64,000 bases of DNA from Diplonema papillatum. Its lineage: Eukaryota; Euglenozoa; Diplonemea; Diplonemida; Diplonemidae. The notes beneath the pieces were generated by a model. It saw nothing but the letters and a program-made list of their open reading frames with translations, ran no database searches and was not told where the DNA came from. Shown one piece after another: positions 10,860-29,060 of this stretch. Every line of letters starts with the position of its first letter. Within the stretch, counting starts at the first letter, position 1. Both the position numbers and the translations under genes were made by a program. The stretch is from NCBI GenBank assembly GCA_030068145.1, contig JAPJBO010000293.1, forward strand, positions 1 to 64,000, read 5' to 3'.

Positions 10860-12795
10860 AGTGAGGAGACCGGAAACTCCCCGGAGAGATGGTGCACTCT
10901 AACTCGTCTCTCTCTCCCTCAACAGGACACACAAACCGGGACCTCAGAAACGAGAGGGCTTTGAGCAGAAGATTTTAACGGTGGGTGGTGACCCCTCCGA
11001 ACAGTCTCCCTGGCCCTGGCCCACGCCTGATGCCGCAACCCCTTAACGGCGCTTTGGCATGAGCTAGGAACCTCAAGGGGAGACAGCGCGAGAGGCATCA
11101 TCCACGCTTCAAAGGCCCACACACACACCGCGGACCACAACAGAACGCATTCCAGCAAACGTCGTTCCTCCCCCCCACACAGCGCTCTCATTTTTCCATG
11201 TGTTTGCTTGCTAGTGCGCACAAACAAACGAAAGCGCCGTATTATATTTTTGAAAGTAAGATTCTCATCAAAGAAGAAGTTTTTTGCTTTTTTTAAGAGT
11301 TAAAGCACACAAACAAACTCCAGCCTCCATCGAAAGCAGCACAAGGCAGTCCCTCGAGTATTTTTTGGTACAAAATGGTACCCCTGAAAACCGAAGTAAC
11401 GAAGTACGCAAGAACTCCGCACAAACTACGCAGGAACTACGCAATACGGGGGTTTCGGGGGTACCACAAAAGTTGCGACCGCGCGACGATGTTCCAAATG
11501 CGTGCGATACACGACTCGGTGCGCGCAGAGAGCCACCGGAGTGCAACTGCAGATCTCCGCCCTGCAGACCATCAGGGTCTATCACTATCACAGGGGTTCA
11601 TGACCTACCGGCCGCATCACAGTACGGGTGGACCGGCTGTGAACAAATCGCATATTTACTCCAACAACAAGTGTTTTTTGCGAATCGCTTTGATACTCGC
11701 CGTGCTTTGCACTTTTTTCTGAAACGCAGGCAGCAACCAAAATATGCACAAAAAGCACCTGGAATCCGCCTTTCCTTCAGAACCCTTCCAATCTTGCCGG
11801 TTGCCCTACAATGTATTGACAAGGCTGAAAGGACGTAAGCAGCGTGTTTCGGTGGTTGATCAGAAGTCCTACCCCCACAAGGATTATCCTGCATGGTTAA
11901 ACAAAATTTCTTCACCAAAAAAAAAAAAAAAAAAAAAAAAAAAACACAATTCACAAGCATACAAAAGGTCGAAAGACACCAATCTGTACGTCCATTCGGG
12001 ATCGTCGGAAACACAAAAAAAACAAAACTATTCTCAAAACAGGCTGGTTAAAAAAGGGGGGTTCCACTTTCCCGACGACTTTTCTACACTGCTCGTAGGC
12101 TACTTTTCTTCAGTGGGCGTACTGTTCTTCACAGTGCACTTTTGGTTTTCTGTACCAATTCAGGCAATTCCAACACAATCTTGGGTGGGAAGATGCCAAC
12201 GTCAAAGAAAAATGTTGTGTAACTCACTGCCGAAGCTCGGAAAACGTGCTGCTCCTAAAAGACCCCTACTTTTCCAAAAAAATGAGCAGCCCAAAACCAG
12301 GATCCTACCACTTGGGTGGTCCTAAAATGCTCGGGAAATTCAAGATAACTGGTCGGATGCTCGTTTAGGCTGAAATAACGGCTGCAGAATGCAAAAACAA
12401 GACAGAATCACCTCCCACAAGGCAATTCCAGGGCATGGCGAGCCAGGAAAAGTACGAACGGCGCCACAATCACACCACAAGGGCTCAAAAGTCCTGTGCC
12501 ACAAGCCAAAAGTGCACAGTCACAACTGCGCCTGTGCCACAAGCCGTAACAGGCCAAGCTCGGTCGTGCACAATATTACGGTAGGCAGCGGCCACTGACC
12601 ATCAGCACTCAAGGCGCATCACACCCCAGGAACAGCGATCATGTGACACTGACTCGTGCTCTTCCGAGTAGATCACCCTTATTTCTTGCACAAATACGGC
12701 AACTTTCGTATTGTTCCAAAAAGTAGCCTCTCGCAGTGTCTCAAAGTCGTCGGGCAGAGGAAAAACTATCTTCTTGCCTCAAGAAGTTAATAGCT
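10860..12795. other. nested dispersed repeats, no gene
   Basis: In order: an R5 copy (GGAAACTCCCCGGAGAGATGG, near 10870), a block also found at 38230-38305 (AGGAACCTCAAGGGGAGA..., 11065-11122), the end of an H repeat (11210-11250), the 3' part of R1 (11280-11365), and a repeat P (GGATTATCCTGCATGG...TTCTTCACC followed by poly-A, 11880-11945) that recurs at 12970-13018. A block at 11963-12015 recurs at 22000-22053. Confidence 0.6.
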
Positions 12796-12945
12796 ATTTA
12801 ACCACAGGAGTTTCTGTTGATGTTGTTCGGTTCTGGTGACAACTTTTTTGTGCTTGCAAGGTCAGGCTAGAGGACCCGCAAGACCCACAAGTGGGGTCTA
12901 CAACAAGGTGGCGAAGCAGCAACACGCTCGCATGCCAGGCTTCCA
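12796..12945. repeat. dispersed repeat Q, copy 1
   Basis: CCACAGGAGTTTCTG...AACTTTTTTGTG.TTGCAAGG...GACCCACAAGTGGGGTCTAC...GCAGCAACACGC. Copy 2 is at 16308-16432 with small indels. Confidence 0.7.
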
Positions 12946-13378
12946 TCATCAAAAAAACCTCGCTCAACGTCAGGGATTATCCTGTATGGTTAAACATGAT
13001 TTCTTCACCAAAAAAAAAATTCTCAAAACAGGCCGGTTAAAATAACTGGGTGTGGTGTGGTCGGTGTAGCCAGGGGGAACTACGGGGGAACTACGGGGAA
13101 CTGACCTTGGGGTGTCTTTTTTTTTTTTGTAGTGGACTTTTTCAAACGCCACGCACCGGCGCCAAACCGGGAGCTTTGGAGTGAGCAAAACGGTTCCTCT
13201 TGCTTGGGCTTTCCACAGAAGGGCCAAGCCTTTTGAAAAATGGAGCCGGTGGTGCTTTCGTGGCGCCGTGACATGAAGGATTCGTTGGAAAGTAGACTCG
13301 AACGCTATCGTAGGACTCGCAGAAGTCGGTTGGCTCACGCTTGCAGGAGCCTACGTAAAGCTCGCTACCGGGCCCCTT

Positions 13379-13800
13379 TCAACGTTCCCCAGAGGACTGA
13401 AGGAAAAGCTCAGTTGCTAGGGCATGCAGTTTATCAAGAAGTAACTTCTTATCAGCTTCCCTTCCATGCAGACACAAGTTGGACTCAAGCACATCCTTTC
13501 GTCTATCACCGGACTCTTGATTGCGTGGTGCCATTACTACATACACTATCTGTGGGCTGTCCAAGATATCCTGCAGATCTTGATCAGGCCTCTGCCACCC
13601 GTCACGACTAACGCGATTGTTTTCAAGGACCAGTACAAGCACGCAATGGTCACCCGAAGCATGCCATTCAAGGCTAATGTTGTTGTGGGCAAACTGCTCT
13701 ATGATCTCTGGAACAGAAGGATGCAGAGCCCGAAGAACCCAAGGCTTTGTCGTGTCCGAAGTCTTCCTCTCGCCAGCGAAAGAAGCAAACAAGCCAGCGC
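13379..13800 (-). CDS. hypothetical ORF fragment
   Basis: The minus strand is open from about 13800 to a stop at 13379. It gives a mixed-composition peptide (for example SLEWHASGDHCVLVLVLENN, then DLQDILDSPQIVYVVMAPRN). The frame continues upstream into the F element, so its 5' part is repeat-derived. No family is recognised. The + strand is also open over part of this stretch, so coding on either strand is uncertain; a transposon-derived ORF is possible. Confidence 0.2.
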
Positions 13801-15235
13801 CTCTCCTTGCGCGCCATTCCGACACTCCAATCCCTCTTGGGTTTGGGCAAGAAGGTGATCCGCAATCACGTTCAGAAGCCCAGGTGGCGTTTGCATCAGC
13901 TCCTCTACTCTGGGAGAAACCGGAAGCTCTCCGGTGCATTCCAACTCGTCGGAAAGGCCAGTCGACGGCTGTATGCAAGCGGGCGGAGGTCCTGGGACTG
14001 CGAAGGCGCGACTACCCCACAAGAAGGACTCACTGTCTCTCTGTTCTGCCCCTGCGGCCATAGCCGTCTTATCCTCGGCCAAGCACCACTTTCTCCTCCT
14101 GCAACGCAACCTTGCCTTCAGCCAGCCATTATGACTGTCACTCTGGTTATCAACCTTACTCCTCGCTCGGGTTGCCGTCTTCGACCGCGACGGCCTCTGA
14201 TAGTTTGGGTTAGAATGCAAATAATCTGTGGCGATTAGCGGTGTCGCGGTTATCTCTTCGTACGTGATGTGTCATGCTTTTCTTGCCTCTTTAGCTCGAC
14301 TTGATCGTCGCGCTCAGGCGCGCGTTTGGTGCCTCGCTTCTTCTTCGATTGCTCGTCCGGTTCATCGGTTGCTGCACCGGCGCTTCATACGCCGCACTTC
14401 ACTTTCTGGTGCTCGTGGCACTCCCGCTCACTCCACTTTTCGTGTTCCGTAGCGTTGAACACCGCCCATCTCGCCGCACGCTCCGCCCTTCCACCTCCGT
14501 ACGTAGGGAAAAGATCCATCCCCCACGCCTCGCCGCTGAACTCGTGCCGTCGTCAGCTATGTCTCGAGCACTTCCATCGTCTCCGTACCACCACGGAAGA
14601 TCGGCCTCATCTCGTACCCCGTGAGGCACGGCGGGGCTCCCACCGTTCTCAGCGACCCTATCTTCTCCAGTTTCCTGTCTGGCAGAAGCGGTCCGTCGCC
14701 GTTTCGCTCCAGCGCATCCCCGACGGGTTTTAAAAGTTTTGCGAGTACCCTCGCACACATGCTCAACGGTGTCCCGTCCGTCGTCGCTACGACACTGTCC
14801 GGAAGATCCAGTTCGGTGCACACTTCAAAGTCGACGGCGAGCTCCACCATCGAGACGTCACCCGCCACCGACCAGCACATCCCATCCAGCCAATACTGCA
14901 GCGCCCGGAACCACCTCTCTCCTCCGACCGCCGCGAAGGTCTCCGGTCTCGCTTTGAAACCCGGCCGGCGCGGGGCCTCTGATAGAACATTTCCCGCTCT
15001 CCTTACCGCAGCTGATCCTGTCACTACCTGTCAAACCGTGACTCCCAGTCTGTCCTTCCTTCTCATCCTATTCCTTCCTCTTCGGGGCACGCATAGCACA
15101 TGGCGCTCTGCGCAAGTTGGGGCCGTAATACTGCACCTTTGTAGCTCTTCCGCCCCCCCTTCGCCAGGGCCGACTGCAGAAAGTGGTCGCCACAAAGGAA
15201 TTACCCCCCGAAATTCACTGATTTTGGCCTGCACC
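13800..15235 (-). mobile_element. retroelement remnant F, copy 1
   Basis: This 1.4-kb block is shared in order and orientation with 45870-47610. Shared landmarks include CTCTTGGGTTTGGGCAAGAAG, GGTTATCAACCTTACTCCTC, AAAGATCCATCCCCCA (AAAATACGTCCATCCCCCA in the other copy), CCAGTCTGTCCTTCCTTCTC and CGCCACAAAGGAA. On the minus strand one frame (15024 to 14557) encodes a protein-like segment with WFRALQYWLDGMCW and MVELAVDFEVCTEL. This has the feel of the region C-terminal to reverse transcriptase in protist non-LTR elements, but that is an impression from memory. The copy is degenerate. Confidence 0.5.
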
Positions 15236-15462
15236 AGGTGGCTTGTCTCCTGGGGTCTTTGATTTTGATCCGCTCGAATAACCCGAAACTGTCCTTATTT
15301 TGTGACGAAAAAGTGCAAAGTAGCTTAGAAACGCTCTCCAGGACCCAAAGCTGCATCCCTGAAGCACTCGGCAAAAAACAAGAAACGAAAAAAAAAAAGA
15401 CACTCCCCCCCCCATGTTGAACTACGGGGGAACTACGGGGAACTGGCCCACCGACCACACCA

Positions 15463-16285
15463 GGGTGTGTACTTTTTTTCCCTCCTCCCCATGTATCGGT
15501 CCATAGTTCCCGGGACGGTAAAAAACGGTTTGCGGGAAATAAAGTTACTTTACGTCCCGCCAAAAAGTAAAATTTTCCGCTAAAGTAAAATTTCCCGCTA
15601 ACTGCTAGTGCTCTCCTGTGGCAAAAATCTGCACAATAGGTCACAAAATCAAGTGGATGCCGACTATGCGTCGTGCCAAGAGCTCCTTGTCCAGCTCCAG
15701 CCCCACAAGTCTTGGCGATGTGCATGAATCTTGTGAAATACTCCTGCACTGCAGCAGAGGGTTGTACTTTTTTTTTGTATAAGCACCTGCTTTGAAGGAA
15801 ATGCTTGAGGAGACTGCCAGTTGCAAAGATCAAAGGAGGTAAATGTGCTGTAGCCCACACGAAACACAGGTAAATCTGGGTTTAGTGGCGGGCGTAAGCG
15901 TTCAACAAAAAATGCCGAAGCAACTCGACAGGTCGGGCGCGGTGAGTTGGGGAAGAGGGTGGGCGGGACTGATGTCCCGCCCCTTTTTCAACAAACCGCC
16001 ATTTTCCGGTCATTCCTAAAGGCAACCTGCAGGCAATGGATGTCCAAAAGAGATAGTACCCACGACAACCTGCCGACAGAGCGTCATACCAAGAGCTCCC
16101 CGTCCGGCTCTGCGTCCGGCTCAACTCGCCCTCCCGGGCGAGTCTCGAGAAAAAATCGATTCCTCGGGGGAAAAGGCTTTTCATTTTCCGTTAATAAATA
16201 GCTATTTTTTCCCGGAAAGAATTTTTTTTACCATCCCGGGAACTATGGACCGATACACGGGGAGGAGGGAAAAAAGTACACACCC
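15463..16285. mobile_element. 823-bp TIR element (MITE-like)
   Basis: Left end GGGTGTGTACTTTTTTTCCC...CCGGGACGGTAAAAAA (15463-15525) is the near-perfect complement of the right end TTTTTTTACCATCCCGGG...GGAAAAAAGTACACACCC (16224-16285). Weaker complementarity continues inward. There is no transposase ORF. An R1 repeat lies inside at 15768-15915. No convincing target-site duplication was seen. Confidence 0.75.
15768..15915 (+). mobile_element. R1 repeat, copy c (nested)
   Basis: Has the 5' part of R1 up to GGGCGTAAGCGTTCAACAAAAAA but lacks the CAGTCCCTCGAGTATTTC end. It sits inside the TIR element, so it inserted later than that element or was carried by it. Confidence 0.75.
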
Positions 16286-16307
16286 GAAAAAAAAAAGGGT
16301 TTTTAAC

Positions 16308-16432
16308 CACAGGAGTTTCTGGTGAAAACTTTTTTGTGATTGCAAGGCCAGAGACACGGAGGTTGCAGGACCCACAAGTGGGTCTACAACAAAGCAGCAA
16401 CACGCCCACGAAGGTCGCATACCAGGCTTACA
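16308..16432. repeat. dispersed repeat Q, copy 2
   Basis: Matches 12796-12945 from CCACAGGAGTTTCTG to CATACCAGGCTTA and lies just outside the right end of the TIR element. The two copies bracket 3.4 kb. Confidence 0.65.
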
Positions 16433-16545
16433 GGCAGGGTTTAAGTTAGGGCCGGTTTTCCGGTTTCCAAAACCGGCTTTCGGCTAAACCCGGTTTTGGA
16501 AAAAAAAAAAAAAAAAAGTGGAATTCGCCCCAGCCCGGAACCGGC

Positions 16546-16749
16546 TTGTTCACTACTACACTGCACTGCTGCAGTGCACTACTATTCTGCACCGCGGATG
16601 GCATTCCAAATGACGTTCTTTCCTCGTACGTAGAGACCTTTACTTCTGGGGAAAGAAAGCTTGCATATACGTCTCTCGAAGACCTCAAAGCTGCCCAAGA
16701 ACACGCCATGACCCTGAGAAAGAGTTGTGAAAAGAGCTGGTGGATCTGA
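16546..16749 (+). CDS. possible short exon or ORF
   Basis: The frame encodes a peptide with a protein-like segment (DVLSSYVETFTSGERKLAYT, then LEDLKAAQEHAMTLRK) and stops at 16749. Its early residues fall in a palindromic GCAGTGCACT stretch, so only about 16592-16749 could be real. No family is recognised and codon use is not GC-biased as in the confident genes. Confidence 0.2.
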   Translation: MFTTTLHCCSALLFCTADGIPNDVLSSYVETFTSGERKLAYTSLEDLKAAQEHAMTLRKSCEKSWWI

Positions 16750-16799
16750 TGACCAGCGGTATTGCTACACGTAAACAAAGATTCCGAAGCCATCGTCTA

Positions 16800-18300
16800 C
16801 CTCCCTGTTTGGGTCTCTGCTGTTTCCTCCCCTGACTTGCAGTTTACTTGTTGCACCTGTAGGCTTCTCCCGTTCTCTGTTTTGCAACTGAGCGGGCACG
16901 CTTGGGCGCAGCGGCATGGTGTTACCACGTTGCAGCATCGCTGGTGAAATGGCGGGTACATGTGTAGGGCAAGGAGGCGCGGCCGAAGGCCGATGCCGCC
17001 GCAGGCCGGAAACGTGGCCCCGGGGATGCGAATGAGGGCCGGGAACGCGTCCGAACCGCAGTGCAGCGCTGACAGGCAAAAACCGGGAAAACCGGGAATA
17101 GAGCTAAAAAGAAAATCCTAACTTAACCCCTGCTTACAGGCCATTCAAAAAAAAAAAAAAGACGTTAACCCAAACAACTTCCGCCGGTAGAGAAATCTTG
17201 CCTAAAGGAATCAACTGCCTTCGGGTAGGCTAGTCTGACACTAGTTGTCGTCGGGAAAAAAAAAAAAAAAAGCTCGCTCAACGCAGATTTTTTTTTTTCC
17301 GGCCATACTACAGTCTTTTAACCATGAATTTCCCGAATTTCGGGGATTAGAATACTACCCCCGAATAAAAAAAAGAATCAGGGTAAAACCACGTAAGATC
17401 ATCCGACACGCACAAAGAAAACGGGGTGTCCGGTTTCTTATTGAGTAAACGTATGCAAAAAGCGCAGGGGGTAGTTGATCAGATCTCTCATGTTTGTGCT
17501 GCTACGGTAGCAGGAGTAGAAGAATCTGACGAAGCTAAGACCACCTTCTGTGCTTCAGACAGGTGCGCTCCACTGAGAGATTCTTAGTGGAAGAATGGAA
17601 GCAATCTGAAGAAGCTTGTGCTCTTCAGTCAGGTCCCCCGTAAAACCGGCAGCTTTCTTTCTCATTGCAGCAAGAGATGCGATTCAACTATCCTTCTTTT
17701 TAGCGTTATTTTTTTATCGGAAGAGGACACACATTCATTCTGCGATGTTTGCTTTGCTTACTATGCGCTGACGAAAGTAATCAGTGACGAGTGAGCCACA
17801 CCCCACACCTTCTTCCTCCCCTCACCACCTCCAGCCGCAACGGTCAACCGGAGACTCTGCAAATACCGGTCGTTTATACTTCAACAATACTTCAGAAACT
17901 TAATCACCGCTACTTTAAATGAACCCCGTAAATAACCCTGTACGGAGGACGAATTCTCGCGTTTCACTTTGAAGACTCAAGAGTTTTCTGACTTCAAAAA
18001 CGGGGAACCCGGAACTCATCTCTTCACTGCAGCAAATAATAATCCGTGTGCGTCCAAGCCGATCCATCCCCCCCCCGCTGCTAGCATCAAACATGCATGA
18101 GAGGCAGTGTCCTGCCTAAACATTAAACTAAGATTTCCGACCGTGATGGTTTGGGTTCGGTATTATGTCCCCGTCCGTACAGGGTTAATACGTGACGCAT
18201 CCTTCGCTACGACCCCTGGCACAGGTGATCAACTCGCTATGTCGCCTTGACTCCTCCACTCGAACGTCTGTGCCGGGGAAACAACACACCGGGGGGTGTG
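16800..18300. other. no recognised gene
   Basis: Contains poly-A runs near 17150 and 17255, a stretch recurring at 930-975 (GCCTTCGGGTAGGCTAGTC, near 17217), and a GGTCAACCGGAGACT repeat near 17845. Near 17500-17640 two imperfect copies of an AGAAGAATCTGACGAAGC-type stretch lie 90 bp apart. Confidence 0.5.
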
Positions 18301-18309
18301 GGGGGTTCT

Positions 18310-18482
18310 TCAACACCAAAGTGGCACACTGGATTTGCGGGTGTGGCACACTGGATTTGCTGGTGTAGCGCACTGGCTTTGCGGGTGTGGCACACTGGCT
18401 TTGCGGGTGTGGCACACTGGCTTTGCGGGTGTGGCACACTGGATTTGCTGGTGTAGCACACTGGCTTTGCGGGTGTGGCACA
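18310..18482. repeat. 22-bp minisatellite, about eight units
   Basis: Unit GTGTGGCACACTGGCTTTGCG(G), with GGATTTGC(T/G) variants. The period is not a multiple of three, so the Cys/Trp/His-rich peptides read from it on both strands are repeat artefacts. Confidence 0.9.
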
Positions 18483-19009
18483 CGCCAAAGCGCAAGCAGA
18501 AGGAAGTGGCGAGTGGGGGCGAATAGGGCGCGTCGCGCGCCGCATATGCTCAGACCGCAGATGGGTGGAACCGCCGGTCCCACGCGGAAACGGACGACGA
18601 AACTGTTCGAAAGCGTCTTTGAAAGCGGAAGCGGAAAAAGGAGCGGCGCAGTGTCACGGCCAGTGTCCGCGCTAAGGAAAAAAGCGCCTGATTTCAGCCG
18701 GAAAAAAAAATTATTGAAAAACTGACCGGCTGATAATCAGCCGGCTGAGTTTTGGAAGGTCTGCCGATCAGCCGGGTTTTGCGACAACATCTTGATTCAC
18801 ATCTTGCCCGGTTTGGGTGTCAAGCTGATTCCGCTCCATGGGCGGCATCGCCAAAGCTTACACTTGAAAATCGGCTGATCGCGCGCACACTGGCCACGGC
18901 TCGCAAAGAAAAAGCCGGCGCCTTCGCTGAATGATAAAACTAAGCCGTCCACCCCTCGGGGGGGGGACCGCGATATACCGTCCAAGTCAGCTTCAGCAAT
19001 TGTATGCTA

Positions 19010-19345
19010 GGGTTTGATTTGATAGACCGTGGCGCACCTTGATAGTTTGCGGTAAATGCAGAATATCTGTGCAGCAATGGCCTGCACTAGTCGCTAGGCG
19101 ACTACCACCTCAATCGTACCGTGTCGTGCTTTTTCAGGCGTTTGGACTCATTTGGGTCCTCGCCTTCGCGCGGTCGGATGCGTCCTTTCCCTTCCTCGCC
19201 GGTGTGCATGCTTCTGCGATCCTGCTTCTGATGTCACGCACCGCTTCTTCTTCCGTTGGGATTGTCGTCCCTCGTCTTCACCTCGATAGTTTGAGGTTAG
19301 CATGCAAAGCATCTGTAGCTACAGTCTGCTTTACACACCTCGACA
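19010..19345 (-). mobile_element. F retroelement fragment, copy 3
   Basis: Contains GATAGTTTG followed by GGTTAGCATGCAAAGCATCTG, and a CTCGCCTTCGCGCGGTCG-type stretch, resembling 14200-14400 and 46470-46520. It is a short and diverged piece of the F family. Confidence 0.4.
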
Positions 19346-19694
19346 GATAGCGGCAGGCAATTCAATGCAGTTTGCAGGGGATAGTGTTCCAGAAGACGCA
19401 AAACGCACCACCCCGGAACCGGAATGCGGGTGTATAGTCGGTTCGGACCCCATCAGCGGCCCGTCACCTAGTGACTACTGCAGGCCATCGCCCCAGAATC
19501 TGTGAATTCTCTGCTTCAAACGCTTTGATCGTTTACCGCGGAATACATAGGAATGGACCGGCTAGAAAGAAACCGGAAGCGTTCCTCGTTTCCATCCGAC
19601 TTCTCAACGCAGCTTTTTTTTTTCGGCGCTCAAACGACGTTCACCAAGAAGGAGCCACAATTTCAAGCACTCGTTTGCCGACACTCCTTCTGCT

Positions 19695-19772
19695 TCTTTT
19701 GTTTGCATAAACACCTGCTTTGAAGGAAATACCTGAGGCGCCGCCAGTTGCACATTTTCGAAGGAGCAACAT
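19695..19772 (+). mobile_element. R1 repeat, copy d, truncated
   Basis: Runs from TTTGCATAAACACCTGCTTT through GGAAATACCTGAGGCGCCGC to CCAGTTGCA, then diverges and gives way to the 18S fragment at ATAAATCAAAG. R1 normally has GATCAAAGGAGG at about this position, so the junction lies at an ATCAAAG microhomology. Confidence 0.65.
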
Positions 19773-20033
19773 AAATCAAAGATTATGGGTTCAGGGGGGA
19801 GTACATTCGCAAGGCTGAAGCTTAAAGGAATTGACGGAATGACACCAGGCGTGGAGTATGCGGCTTAATTTGACTCAACACGGGGAATTTTACTAGGTCA
19901 GGACGATCTCAAGGATTGACAGATTGAGAGCTCTTTCTCGGTGAATTGTGTGGTGGTGCATGGCCGCTCCTGGTTGGTGGAGTGATTTGTCAGGTTGATT
20001 CCGTTAACGAACGAGATCTCGACCCTTAAATAG
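19773..20033 (+). rRNA. 18S (SSU) rRNA internal fragment
   Basis: A 260-nt piece of nuclear small-subunit rRNA. Universal blocks in order are: GGGGGGAGTACATTCGCAAG, CTTAAAGGAATTGACGGAA, GGCTTAATTTGACTCAACAC, GGATTGACAGATTGAGAGC, GGTGGTGCATGGCCG, TTGGTGGAGTGATTTGTC and CCGTTAACGAACGAGATC. The preceding and following parts of the gene are absent, so this is an inserted fragment and not a functional gene. It abuts a truncated R1 repeat upstream. Confidence 0.9.
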
Positions 20034-21137
20034 GTGGGCGTGTCGTTGTAGGGGGTGTAAGAAGAACCGACCCCCCCTATATATTTTTGGTAAGAAAATA
20101 GCGTATCGAGAGCACCGTTTTTTTTCTATCTGTTGTCGAGCTGCGGCACAACTATGCTCTTTTGCCGCCGAGGCCCGCTGTCTCGCCCATCTCGCACATC
20201 GTCGCAATCGCAAGCGAAAACCGACCATTTCGACGCAGTCTTGCCCTTTTTCTGTCCCGCTTTTCTTTTGTGTTGTTGAGAACGAAAGGTTTGTAGTTGA
20301 CAGCGTACCACATGCAACTTGCAGCAGCAGGTGTGTCCGCGAGGCTTACGAAAGCGCCGTACTAGTCTTTTGAAGTGGAGCGGGTGCTGCAGTTGTTGAC
20401 GACCAGGAAAGAGTAGCCAAATCTCGCAAGGGGGACCTTGGCAAGCGTCCCGCCCCTGAGCTGCTGGACGAGGTTTGCACATCATCAACTCCTTCGAAAT
20501 CGCACGAAGCACGTGAGGCTAGCTCTCTTCGCCGCCTCTGCCAGTGTTGCCAATGCAGGCAATCGGCGTCCACCTGCTGCTGGTAACCGGATCAGTCCAG
20601 TTTGCTGCCATTGGCGATCAGAAAACGTCAACAGTTGGCGTGTCACGCACAGAGCTTCCATCCTGTTTATTATTTTGCCAACCCACAACAGACTACAGGT
20701 CAAAAAAAAAAAAAGAAAAAAAAATCAGCGGGGGGAAACCGGCGTCTTTTTCTCTTCTTCCGAAAGAAAACGATTGGTCCGTGCTGTGGACCGTGGGGAG
20801 GGGGGTCAGTTTTCCTGCGCAGCTTGCCGTCGGCACACAAGAAGGAGGCACACCCCCCAGTATGTTGCCCAGCCGAGGGGCCGCATAAGACGACGTTTCC
20901 TCTGAGAAGCTCTCCTCCACACCTCCCCCCTCCTCCCCACCCTTGGTGAGAGGCGTACGCAGCCTTGCCCGCCGAATTAACCTTAATTCCATCCCCCCCC
21001 CCCCCTCCCCACCCGCTTCAATCGTTGGGCGACAACAGCCGTGCTGACCGCCAGTTGTTGGATCCGACTGCGTAGCCTCGCATCTCCCGCCGACCGGCCC
21101 TCGGCTGGGGGGCGCATTCGGAGATACACCCGGAAAG
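20034..21137. other. upstream region of the SPF45-like gene
   Basis: Contains an H-repeat copy at 20262-20375 (TTGTAGTTGACAGCGTACC...AAAGCGCCGTACTAG) and a poly-A/GAAA tract at 20700-20725. A C12 tract near 20993 is followed by CTCCCCACCCGCTTCAATCG and two AG dinucleotides (GACAACAG near 21040) that could accept the SL upstream of the ATG at 21138. Confidence 0.5.

Positions 21138-29060
<7,923 letters not shown>

Noticed and set aside
18310..18545. Direct repeats of 22 bp considered as a CRISPR-like array
   Set aside because: Units are contiguous without unique spacers; the genome is eukaryotic.
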